The position numbers and the translations under genes are program-made. Shown one piece after another: positions 1-7,640 of a DNA stretch of 64,000 nucleotides. The stretch is from Citromicrobium bathyomarinum (lineage in GTDB: Bacteria > Pseudomonadota > Alphaproteobacteria > Sphingomonadales > Sphingomonadaceae): the NCBI RefSeq assembly GCF_021021475.1, contig NZ_JAINWL010000002.1, positions 372,001 to 436,000 of the forward strand, in the 5' to 3' direction. The notes beneath the pieces are model-generated. The model ran no database searches. It was not told the origin of the DNA and worked only from the letters and a program-made list of their open reading frames with translations. How positions within the stretch are numbered: the first letter of the stretch is position 1; every line of letters begins with the position of its first letter.

Positions 1-471
1 ATGGAAATTTCGAAGCGCTCACGAAACAAGGTGGGCCGCCGTGCGTCGCAGTTCTTCGCCATCACTGCCGCGCTTACGGTGCTCTATGTCCTGGCTCATG
101 TGTTCGAGCTTGCCGGCCTCATCATGGGGGAGGCGAACGCGGAAACCTTGCTGTCGCGATTACCCGCTGTCTTTTACATCTACGCGCTTGTGTGCCTGTG
201 CCTGATCTTTCGCAGGCTGTCCAAAAAATCAGAATTTGATGTCACAATGGGCCGTCTGCTTACGAAGTTTGGCATATCCGTATCCATAGGCGGTATGTTG
301 ACGGTCATAGGAAATCCTATTGTTCATCGTATGGTTTTCAAAGAAGGGCCATTTTTGGACTTCGATCGATCGGCTATGCTTCTTATTGTGGCGGGATTCA
401 TTTTCACGATGCTTGGAAATCTCCTGAAGGACTATGGAGATATCAAGCGGGAACTTGGTGAATTCCTGTAG
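1..471 (+). CDS. Small multi-span membrane protein, DUF2975-like (5' end at window edge)
   Basis: 156 residues with about four hydrophobic segments (near residues 17-40, 52-70, 88-105 and 122-142) and a basic N-terminus, so an inner-membrane protein. The layout and its coupling to a small XRE regulator match the DUF2975/YozG-type pairs found in many bacteria, whose function is unknown. The ATG is the first base of the window, so the true start could lie upstream. Base composition is visibly more AT-rich than the neighbours, which may mean later acquisition. Family assignment is tentative. Confidence 0.6.
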   Translation: MEISKRSRNKVGRRASQFFAITAALTVLYVLAHVFELAGLIMGEANAETLLSRLPAVFYIYALVCLCLIFRRLSKKSEFDVTMGRLLTKFGISVSIGGMLTVIGNPIVHRMVFKEGPFLDFDRSAMLLIVAGFIFTMLGNLLKDYGDIKRELGEFL

Positions 472-710
472 TGCCGGTGATGATCGATCTGGACCGGGTT
501 CTGCGCGATCGCAAGATGACCGGCAAGGAGCTGGCGCGGCGGGTGGGCCTCAGCCAGACCCAGATGTCGCTCCTCAGATCGGGAAAGGTGCGTGGTTTCC
601 GTCTCGATACGCTTGCGCGGATCTGCGCGTCGCTGGCGTGCTCGCCGGGGGATATCCTGCGATACGAGTTCTCTCCGGACGACTTCTCCGCCGATGACGG
701 CGACGACTGA
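471..710 (+). CDS. XRE/Cro-type helix-turn-helix regulator (YozG-like)
   Basis: A 79-residue protein that is almost entirely one Cro/CI helix-turn-helix: a scaffold helix with RDRKMTGKELARRVGLS, a recognition helix around QTQMSLLRSGKVRGFRLDTL, and the family-typical end LARICASLACSPGDIL. The acidic tail DDFSADDGDD is unusual for a DNA-binding protein. The GTG start shares one base with the stop of the membrane protein gene, so the two are translationally coupled; an in-frame ATG at 480 is the alternative. It probably regulates its own operon. Targets cannot be read from the sequence. Confidence 0.8.
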   Translation: MPVMIDLDRVLRDRKMTGKELARRVGLSQTQMSLLRSGKVRGFRLDTLARICASLACSPGDILRYEFSPDDFSADDGDD

Positions 711-880
711 ACTGCGGGTGCGACCCAGAGAAAGATTTAACCTTGACTTAAATTATGTGGATGGCATCCTCGCCTGATCTGGAGTCGCTGATGGCTCTGG
801 ACGGGGCGGTTTCCAGGTAATCGCGATGCTGCAATGCGCCGATCCCGAAAGCCGACCTCACCTTGTCAGAGAGGTGAAGA

Positions 881-1258
881 ATGTCGTTGCAAAGCCCGTC
901 CGTCTCGTACGATCCATCATCCGATCGCGTCGCCATTGCGCAGCGCATTTATCGAGAGCGTCGCATTCGCGACTCGCTGTTTCAGACATTGGGTAACGAG
1001 CCTGGGTGGGACATCCTGCTCGACCTGTTCGTGGCGTTCGAGCAGGAGCGGTGTACGTCGTGCGGCAGCGCGGCGATCGCAAGCTGCGCCCCTCCAGCTA
1101 CGGCGGTGCGGTGGGTGAACCGGCTGCGGCGCGACGGCTTTCTGGTCTCCGAGCCCCATCCCGATGACGGGCGGATCATGTTGCTCTCCCTGTCGCGCGC
1201 GGGGCATCAGAAGATGTCTTTGCTGCTCGATCGGGTAGCACAGGCGCAGGCGCGGTGA
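881..1258 (+). CDS. Winged-helix transcriptional regulator (MarR-like, sphingomonad type)
   Basis: 125 residues. An N-terminal helix with the motif GNEPGWDILLDLFVA leads into a winged helix (ATAVRWVNRLRRDGFLV as recognition helix, HPDDGRIMLLSLSRAG as wing). This arrangement is typical of a group of small MarR-like regulators frequent in sphingomonads. Three cysteines in the linker (about residues 58, 61 and 69) could allow redox or metal sensing, but that is speculation. The stop overlaps the start of the esterase-like gene by 4 nt (GTGA), so the two form one operon and the regulator probably controls it. Confidence 0.7.
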   Translation: MSLQSPSVSYDPSSDRVAIAQRIYRERRIRDSLFQTLGNEPGWDILLDLFVAFEQERCTSCGSAAIASCAPPATAVRWVNRLRRDGFLVSEPHPDDGRIMLLSLSRAGHQKMSLLLDRVAQAQAR

Positions 1259-2697
1259 CGCAGCCAAGAGGCCTCCTCTATCGGATCGTCGCCGCGGGAG
1301 CGCTTCTGGCGCTGTCTGCCTCATTCGCACCCGCCGCGCTCGCTGCGCCTTGGTCGCAGGCTGCGCCCGTCGCGCAGTCGTGCGTATTCACTCCCGAAGA
1401 GCGGGCGGCCATCGCCCGCTGGCTCGATACCAACGCCGTTGCAATCTCGACCTCTCACGAGGCGGAGGCGGGCGGGGGCGGTAGCGGGGTAGGGGTCGCG
1501 GGTATCGCCCGGGCGATCGACCGGGCATCGATTGTCGGGCTGGGGGAGGCAACCCATGGCTCGCAGGAAGAGCAGGTCGTACGTTTCGAACTGGTGCGCG
1601 CGCTGGTTGCTGCTGGCAAGGTCTCCACCATCGCGCTTGAGGCCAACCGCCTGCCGCTCGAAGCTCTCAACCAGTACATCCAAGGTGGGCTTGGTGATCC
1701 AGTCCGCGCCATGTCTTCGCCTGCCTTTTTCGCCACGCTGCGGACGGATGAGTTTGTCGGCCTGCTGCAATGGCTGAGACAGTGGAACAGCGAGCATCCG
1801 GAGCGCGCGGTGACAATCGTCGGGGTCGACATTCAGGATCCGGCCAACGAACTTCGCGCTGCCTTGGCGCTGGTCGAAAACGGACTGCAAGGTGGGCGCG
1901 TGGCTCAGTTTCGCAAGGCGGCAGATCCCCTTCTTGCCGAGCGGGGGGCAAAGCTGGCGGACTGGCTTTCGGCAAGCTCCTACGACCAGCATCAGGCGCA
2001 GATCCGCAATGCGCGTGCCCTGCGCGATTTCATCGCAACCGACATGCCGGCACAGCGCCGTGCCCTGATGCTGGTCCAAAACGCCTTGGCCGGTCTGGAA
2101 GCGTTCGAATATTACCCCGCCGACGCGCGCAGCATGCCGATCCCGCCGGACTTCATCGGGCGCCGCGATCGCGCGATCGCCCGCAATGTCCAGGCTGCAA
2201 GCGACGGCGGACGGCTGATCTTCCTTGCCCACGATACGCATGTGATCGCGGCTCCGGCTTCCTATCGAAGCGTAACCGCTCCGTCCGTAGGCGGCTATCT
2301 CCGCGACGTGCTCGGCGCGAAATACGTGTCCGTCAATTTTGCCTGGGACGAAGGCGCGGTGAGCGCCATCGACCTCTCGGCATCGAACTCGCTCAGCCTC
2401 CCCGGAGCGACGACGCCCAGCAGAAGTGCGGTCAGCCTCCCGTCGGCGGAGCATGGCGATCTGGCGTTTCTGCTGAAGGCGGCGAAGGCGGGCAGCTTCT
2501 GGTTCAAGCCCGAATGGCTGCCGCCGGTCCCTTGGGGGAGCAAGCTTCGTACATGTCCGCTGGGACGTCGATGGGTGGGGGCCGCGATCGACCCAGGCAC
2601 CTGGAGAAATACCCAGGGTCTCCACGCTCTTGGCAGTGGAACCGACGTATTGATCTGGATAGGGAGTCTTTCCCCGGTGAAACAAATGGGGATTTAA
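1255..2697 (+). CDS. Secreted erythromycin esterase-like protein
   Basis: 480 residues with a Sec signal peptide (hydrophobic stretch about 10-31, cleavage near ALA-APW). Family hallmarks are present: GLGEATHGSQE (catalytic His and Glu region), IALEANRLPLEALNQYI, the GVDIQDP motif, RRDRAIARNV, and AHDTHVI with the second conserved His. The family includes EreA/EreB macrolide esterases and many members of unknown hydrolase function; the substrate cannot be inferred and resistance should not be assumed. The GTG start overlaps the upstream regulator stop. It lies directly upstream of the lanthipeptide operon, but a 129-bp AT-rich gap with its own dyads suggests separate transcription. Confidence 0.75.
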   Translation: MTQPRGLLYRIVAAGALLALSASFAPAALAAPWSQAAPVAQSCVFTPEERAAIARWLDTNAVAISTSHEAEAGGGGSGVGVAGIARAIDRASIVGLGEATHGSQEEQVVRFELVRALVAAGKVSTIALEANRLPLEALNQYIQGGLGDPVRAMSSPAFFATLRTDEFVGLLQWLRQWNSEHPERAVTIVGVDIQDPANELRAALALVENGLQGGRVAQFRKAADPLLAERGAKLADWLSASSYDQHQAQIRNARALRDFIATDMPAQRRALMLVQNALAGLEAFEYYPADARSMPIPPDFIGRRDRAIARNVQAASDGGRLIFLAHDTHVIAAPASYRSVTAPSVGGYLRDVLGAKYVSVNFAWDEGAVSAIDLSASNSLSLPGATTPSRSAVSLPSAEHGDLAFLLKAAKAGSFWFKPEWLPPVPWGSKLRTCPLGRRWVGAAIDPGTWRNTQGLHALGSGTDVLIWIGSLSPVKQMGI

Positions 2698-2719
2698 GAG
2701 GTAATCAATAATAAATCCG

Positions 2720-2798
2720 AGTAATACTATTACTGATCAATATGGAACTGAAAGTTATTGATCGAATCTTTTGCCAGGAGCATTCATATTTTTGGCAA
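2720..2798 (+). promoter_or_regulatory. AT-rich upstream region of the lanthipeptide operon with three inverted repeats
   Basis: The 129-bp gap before the precursor gene is much more AT-rich than its surroundings. It holds three dyads: AGTAAT/ATTACT at 2720-2725 and 2729-2734, GATCAATA/TATTGATC at 2735-2742 and 2756-2763, and TTGCCA/TGGCAA at 2771-2776 and 2793-2798. No clear -35/-10 pair is visible. Nested dyads directly before an operon suggest operator sites, but no bound regulator can be named. Confidence 0.45.
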
Positions 2799-2826
2799 TT
2801 CCGCCAAGATGTGAAGGGGTTATCTG

Positions 2827-3228
2827 ATGATCGATACACTCGAAAAACGTCCGGACGTGGCTGAAGATCAGGTTCGGCAGGAACTGCGGGACCTGATCCA
2901 GGTCGTTTCATGGACCGATGAACAGTTTGCCGAAGAAATGCGGACCGATCGTGCCGCCGCTATCACCGCGCTGGTCGATCGTGTCGGCATGGACATCGGC
3001 GATCTCGATCTGGACCTGATCGGCGACTTCGAAATCCCCGAGAGCCCGATGGGTGCCTCGCCCGCGGAGGTCTATGCTCTCGACACGCATGAGAAGCTGC
3101 CCGGGCCGGGCACCGTCAACAGCTACACCGCCGATTGCGGCTGCAGCGACACGACCACCGGTGGATGCTCCTGTGGCAGCATCTTCGGCACGCCGTGCCT
3201 CGCCTGTGCCACCGTCCTGCTGTGCTGA
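2827..3228 (+). CDS. Class II lanthipeptide precursor with long NHLP-like leader and 7-Cys core
   Basis: 133 residues, preceded by a Shine-Dalgarno AAGGGG about 9 nt before ATG. The acidic leader has the pattern W-x-D-E-x-F near residues 29-34 followed by an amphipathic helix and GMDIGDLDLDLIGD, resembling nitrile-hydratase-type (NHLP) leaders. After LPGPG at 91-95 comes a core of about 38 residues rich in Ser and Thr, with Cys at 104, 106, 114, 116, 124, 127 and 133, the last being the C-terminus. All seven cysteines lie in the final 30 residues. A lanM gene follows after 39 nt, so the role as LanM substrate is well supported. The exact cleavage site and ring pattern are not known; GPG is the best candidate boundary. 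Confidence 0.85.
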   Translation: MIDTLEKRPDVAEDQVRQELRDLIQVVSWTDEQFAEEMRTDRAAAITALVDRVGMDIGDLDLDLIGDFEIPESPMGASPAEVYALDTHEKLPGPGTVNSYTADCGCSDTTTGGCSCGSIFGTPCLACATVLLC

Positions 3229-3267
3229 ACGGTTCGATCGAGAACTGAAGGGAAATGGGAGGTGGAA

Positions 3268-6200
3268 ATGATTGCCATTCGAATGCTGGACATGGCCGAA
3301 CGCGCTCACGCCCTGTCCGACACTGGTCAGTCACCCACCCCCCATTTCTCTGGCACCAAGAAAACAGACTGGTTCACCAGGTCCTATTTCGAAGGCGACG
3401 ACGCCAACAGGGACCGTTTTCTGGAAGCCCTGGGGCTTTCGGATCCCTCAATCGTCGCGGGCCTGCTCGAACGCGACGATACCGTCGATGCCAGCTGCCT
3501 CGCAGGCAAGGCATGGCACGCCATGCTCGCCAACCTGAGCGACGATGATTACTGGCACCGCCTGGCCAGGGACGACGCGCGGCGCGAGGCGCTGGTCGAA
3601 TCCCTCGGGCCGAGCACCGCACTTGTCCCCATCCTGGGAGAGTTCACGCGCCGCCTCAATCGGCATCTCGCCACGCTCGACCTGACGCCGGGCGATCGCG
3701 AGTGCCTGCAATCCCAAGCGGTCGAATATCTCACCAGCCGATTGCAGCAGGCGAGCCTGCCGTCGCTACTGATGGCGCTCAACATCGCGCGGGTCGAGAG
3801 GAAGCTTGCGGGCGATCGCCCGGAAGATCGCGCCCGGGATTTCGCGTTTGGCATGCTCGACAGGCACCGCCGCCCCATTCTGCTCGCGCGGTTCCCGTCG
3901 CTGGATCGCCTGCTGGGCGAGCTCTCGTCGACGACGCTGGCCGCCGTCAGCGAATTTGCTGAGCGTTTCGCCGCCGATCGGCCCCTGCTCGACGCTCTGG
4001 CCGATCGCCAGCTGGGCGCGCTGAAGGATGTCAGCTTCGGTGAGGGGGATTCGCATCACGGCGGGCGCACGGTCAATATCTTGGAGTTCGAGCACGGCCG
4101 GATCGTCTACAAGCCCCGTTCGCTCGCTGGCGATGTCGCTTTCGCCAGTTTTCTCGACTGGCTCGCGCTGCGCGTCTCACCCGCTCCGGAGGGCGTGCCC
4201 GTGCGCGATCGTGGCGAATACGGCTGGGCTCGCTTCATCGAGCATTCGCAATGCACCAGTCGGGACGAGATTCGCCAGGCCTATCAGCGGCTCGGCGTGC
4301 TGTTGGCCGCACTCCACTGCATCGCGGCTAGCGATATCCATTTCGAGAACCTCATCTTCGACGGGGCCCATCCCTATGCCGTCGATCTCGAGACCCTGTT
4401 CACCGCTCTGCCGAAGCCGGTCGAAGGCGCGGACTACGCAGCGTCCTCCGGCAGGGCGCGCGTGGAAACGATGCTATGGGTCGGCTATCTTCCGACACCG
4501 ACCGTCATCAATGGAAAGCGTGTCGACCTGAGTGCGGCAGGGCTGTTCGAGGCGCAGCCGTCTCCGATCCAGGCTTTCAAGTGGACCGACATCGGACGCG
4601 ACGATGCGCGCCTGGAAGCGATCAAGGGCGAGCTGGATACGCGTGGGGCAAACCCGGTCCTCGGCTCCACGATCATGCCCGCGCACGATTACGTCGATGA
4701 GATAGTGCGCGGCTTTTCGGCTGCATATCGCGCAGTGGCCAAGGGCCGCAGTGAACTTTTTGCAGGCCCCTTCACCCGGTTCGAGGATATCAAGGTTCGC
4801 CACGTCGCGCGCGCGACGGTGGACTACGCCAAGCTGCTGCGAAGTTCCTACCACCCCACGGTCGCGCGGGATGCGGCGGAAAGGGCGATGTCCTTCGCCA
4901 GCCTGTGGTCGCAGCTCAAGCACGAACCCTACCTCGGTCGGCTTGTCGCAGCCGAATGCCGGGATCTGCAGCGGGGTGACGTGCCGCACTTCCATTATTG
5001 CGCAGGTGAAACCGATCTGCATGCGTCCGACGGCGAGACGATCCCGAACTTCTTCGAGCAGTCAGGCTACGATCGGTCCCGCGACCGGATCGGCGCGATG
5101 GGCGAAGACGATCTTGCGCGGCAATGCTCGATCATCCGCCAGGCTTTCCGCTCCAGCCGCCTCACCGGGGGCCCGGAGCAGCCGCATTACGCCGTGCGTG
5201 AGGACAGGCCCGACACTTCGGTCGACGCGCCCGCCTGGCGCGCCGCCGCCGCCCGCATCGGCGATGCGCTCGCGCGTGAGGCGTTTGTGTTTGACGGCAT
5301 GCCTTACTGGTTCGGCGCAACGAACCTGACCGCAGAGAGCTACGGCATCGGGGTCTCCGATTCCTCTATCTACGACGGGGTCGCCGGGATCGGCCTGTTT
5401 TTCTCCGAACTGTCACGCCAGACGCAAGCGCCAAGGGCTGCAGAGATGGCGGGGCGCTGCCTGGAGGCGGTTCGCCGTTCCAACCCTGAAAGCCTTGGCA
5501 ACCAGGTTGGCGGGTTCGAGGGGCACGCCGCCCTCGCTTACGCAGAAGAACGGATCAGTGCGGCCATCGCAGAACCGCGCAAGGAGGAGAGTGTAACAGG
5601 CCGGCTACGTGCGATCGCGAGGGCCGCACCCGAAGACCTCAAGATCGATGTGATCGGCGGAGTTGCAGGTGCGCTGCGTGTCGCAGTCCAACTGGTCGAT
5701 GCCTATCCTGCGGAGGCAGAGGCTGCGGCAAAGGCGTGTTTCGATCGGCTTTGCGATGCCGCCGAATACGCCGATGGTGCCGCCTTCTGGCCGACCGCCA
5801 TCCAGCCGGGCGGGCTGACCGGATTTTCACACGGAAGCACTGGCATTGCCGCTGCGCTCACTCATTACGGCATCGCTTCGTCCAACGAGCAAGCTCTTGA
5901 TCTCGCGCGGCGCGCTCTGCTGTTCGAGGATCGGACCTTTGCCAAGGAACAGCAGACATGGATCGATCAGCGAGAGGGCATCACGACCTCCACCACCTGG
6001 TGCCATGGCGCCCCGGGGATCGTCCTCGGTCGGCTTGTCGTCCGCGAATTGGCAGGCGAACTTACTGAAGGCCTGTCCGGGAGCATTGAGCGGGGGCTGG
6101 AGGAAATGGCGAGGCATGGCGCGGGGGGCAGCCACTGCCTGTGCCATGGCGCGATCGGCAATGCGCTGATCTTCCGCCGCGCGGGCGGCAGTTGGCGCGA

Positions 6201-6396
6201 GCATGCCCGGAATCTGGCCGCCAAGACCTTGCGCGAGCACGAGGCAGAGGGGGGCTATCGATGCGGTATAGCGGAATTTTCAGAGACGCCGGGGCTGATG
6301 GTTGGGCGCGCAGGTATTGGGCTCGGCCTACTGCAGCTGTCGGCTGACGACGCGGCGGATATTCTCTCTCTCGAACTGCAAGGGGGTGCTGCTTGA
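3268..6396 (+). CDS. lanM: Class II lanthipeptide synthetase LanM
   Basis: 1042 residues, normal for LanM. The N-terminal two-thirds is the dehydratase (GDSHHGGRTVNILEF, IVYKPRSLAGD, SDIHFENLIFD, MPAHDYVDEIVRGF), which phosphorylates and eliminates Ser/Thr. The C-terminal part is the LanC-like cyclase with GVAGIGLFFSEL, GFSHGSTGIAAAL and both zinc-ligand motifs, WCHGAPG and CLCHGAIGN, so thioether formation should be intact. The ATG at 3268 is preferred over the in-frame GTG at 3262 because GGGAGG lies 5 nt before it. It sits 39 nt after the precursor and overlaps the HlyD gene by 4 nt, so all are one operon. Confidence 0.93.
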   Translation: MIAIRMLDMAERAHALSDTGQSPTPHFSGTKKTDWFTRSYFEGDDANRDRFLEALGLSDPSIVAGLLERDDTVDASCLAGKAWHAMLANLSDDDYWHRLARDDARREALVESLGPSTALVPILGEFTRRLNRHLATLDLTPGDRECLQSQAVEYLTSRLQQASLPSLLMALNIARVERKLAGDRPEDRARDFAFGMLDRHRRPILLARFPSLDRLLGELSSTTLAAVSEFAERFAADRPLLDALADRQLGALKDVSFGEGDSHHGGRTVNILEFEHGRIVYKPRSLAGDVAFASFLDWLALRVSPAPEGVPVRDRGEYGWARFIEHSQCTSRDEIRQAYQRLGVLLAALHCIAASDIHFENLIFDGAHPYAVDLETLFTALPKPVEGADYAASSGRARVETMLWVGYLPTPTVINGKRVDLSAAGLFEAQPSPIQAFKWTDIGRDDARLEAIKGELDTRGANPVLGSTIMPAHDYVDEIVRGFSAAYRAVAKGRSELFAGPFTRFEDIKVRHVARATVDYAKLLRSSYHPTVARDAAERAMSFASLWSQLKHEPYLGRLVAAECRDLQRGDVPHFHYCAGETDLHASDGETIPNFFEQSGYDRSRDRIGAMGEDDLARQCSIIRQAFRSSRLTGGPEQPHYAVREDRPDTSVDAPAWRAAAARIGDALAREAFVFDGMPYWFGATNLTAESYGIGVSDSSIYDGVAGIGLFFSELSRQTQAPRAAEMAGRCLEAVRRSNPESLGNQVGGFEGHAALAYAEERISAAIAEPRKEESVTGRLRAIARAAPEDLKIDVIGGVAGALRVAVQLVDAYPAEAEAAAKACFDRLCDAAEYADGAAFWPTAIQPGGLTGFSHGSTGIAAALTHYGIASSNEQALDLARRALLFEDRTFAKEQQTWIDQREGITTSTTWCHGAPGIVLGRLVVRELAGELTEGLSGSIERGLEEMARHGAGGSHCLCHGAIGNALIFRRAGGSWREHARNLAAKTLREHEAEGGYRCGIAEFSETPGLMVGRAGIGLGLLQLSADDAADILSLELQGGAA

Positions 6397-7640
6397 ACTG
6401 GCGTCCGAAGTGGGGGGTGGACCATGGCGTGCCCTCCGCGCACCCCGACACGCAGATGCTGCGCATCAGTATGCCGAGGTACGGCTCGATCATCGGTCTT
6501 ATCGTCGCCTTGACCGTAGTCGCGGCACTCATCTTCGCTTCGCTTGCAAGCTACGCGCGCAAGGAAACCGCCATCGGCTGGCTGGTGCCGGAAAAGGGTC
6601 TCGTACGCGTCGTACCGCGAGCGGGTGGGGTTATCTCGTCGCTCGGAGTTGAGGAAGGCGAGTTTGTCGAGCGGGGTGAGATCATCGCAACGGTCCAGTC
6701 AGCGCAGTCCCTTTCCAGCGGAGACGTGACCACCGCAATCACCTCGCAGCTGACCCTGGAGGCCGATGCGGCGCGTAAAGCCGCCGGCGCATCTCGGCTC
6801 CAGGTGGAAAGTCGGCGTGCGGAACTGGGTGCGGAACGTGGTCGCCTTGCGGCTGCAAGCGAGAGTACCGCCAGCCGACTCGCATTGGCTGACAAAAAAC
6901 TCGGCCTCGTCGATCGTGAGCTTGAGCGGCGCAAACCGCTGCTGGAAAAGGGCTTCGTGTCGCTCGACGATATCGAGGCAATCGAGGTGCGGCGCACAGC
7001 CATTCTGGACGAGATGATCCAGCTGCGCGAGCAGAACGACCGTAACGCCAGCCAGATTCGGATGATCGATGCCCAGCTTTCAGGGCTTACTGCCGAGAAC
7101 CTTCGTACGCAGGCAGACAGTTCCGCCGCACTGGCCGCGATCGAGCAGCGCCGTATCCAGAACGATCTTGCGGAAGGTTTCGTTCTTCGCGCGCCGGTTT
7201 CGGGACGGATCGCGGGGCTGACGGCGAACCCCGGCGATACGGTGAGCGGTTCTTCGCTCTGCGCGATCCTGCCCAAAGATTCCGCGCTGTTCGCAGAGCT
7301 GTTCGTATCCTCGCGCGCGGTTGGCTTTATCCGGCCCGGCAATGCGGTTCGCCTGCAATACCAGGCCTTCCCGCACGAACGTTTCGGCGCACCGACGGGC
7401 ACTGTGATTTCGGTATCGCAGGCCGCCATACCGCCCGACGAGCTCAAGATCCCGGTCCCCAACGTGGGCGAGCCGGTGTTTCGTGTTCGCGTGCGCCTGC
7501 CCGACCAGTCGATCAGAGCCTACGGCAAACGCGTCCGGCTGCAGCCCTCCAGCCTGCTTACGGCCGAGGTGGTGACTGATCGCAGAACACTCGTCGAATG
7601 GCTGCTCGATCCCCTATTCGCGAGCGCCGGCACTTCATGA
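6393..7640 (+). CDS. HlyD-family periplasmic adaptor of the lanthipeptide exporter
   Basis: 415 residues: short cytoplasmic N-terminus, one transmembrane helix (about 30-55), a lipoyl-like half (GWLVPEKGLVRVVPRAGG), a long coiled-coil hairpin rich in Arg, Glu and Ala (about 120-245), the second lipoyl half (FVLRAPVSGRIAGL), then a beta-barrel domain. This is the type I secretion/microcin-export membrane-fusion architecture and would bridge the ABC exporter to an outer-membrane channel, which is not encoded here. The start is TTG at 6393 overlapping the lanM stop, with AAGGGGG at good distance; the stop overlaps the ABC gene by 4 nt (ATGA). Confidence 0.88.
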   Translation: MNWRPKWGVDHGVPSAHPDTQMLRISMPRYGSIIGLIVALTVVAALIFASLASYARKETAIGWLVPEKGLVRVVPRAGGVISSLGVEEGEFVERGEIIATVQSAQSLSSGDVTTAITSQLTLEADAARKAAGASRLQVESRRAELGAERGRLAAASESTASRLALADKKLGLVDRELERRKPLLEKGFVSLDDIEAIEVRRTAILDEMIQLREQNDRNASQIRMIDAQLSGLTAENLRTQADSSAALAAIEQRRIQNDLAEGFVLRAPVSGRIAGLTANPGDTVSGSSLCAILPKDSALFAELFVSSRAVGFIRPGNAVRLQYQAFPHERFGAPTGTVISVSQAAIPPDELKIPVPNVGEPVFRVRVRLPDQSIRAYGKRVRLQPSSLLTAEVVTDRRTLVEWLLDPLFASAGTS

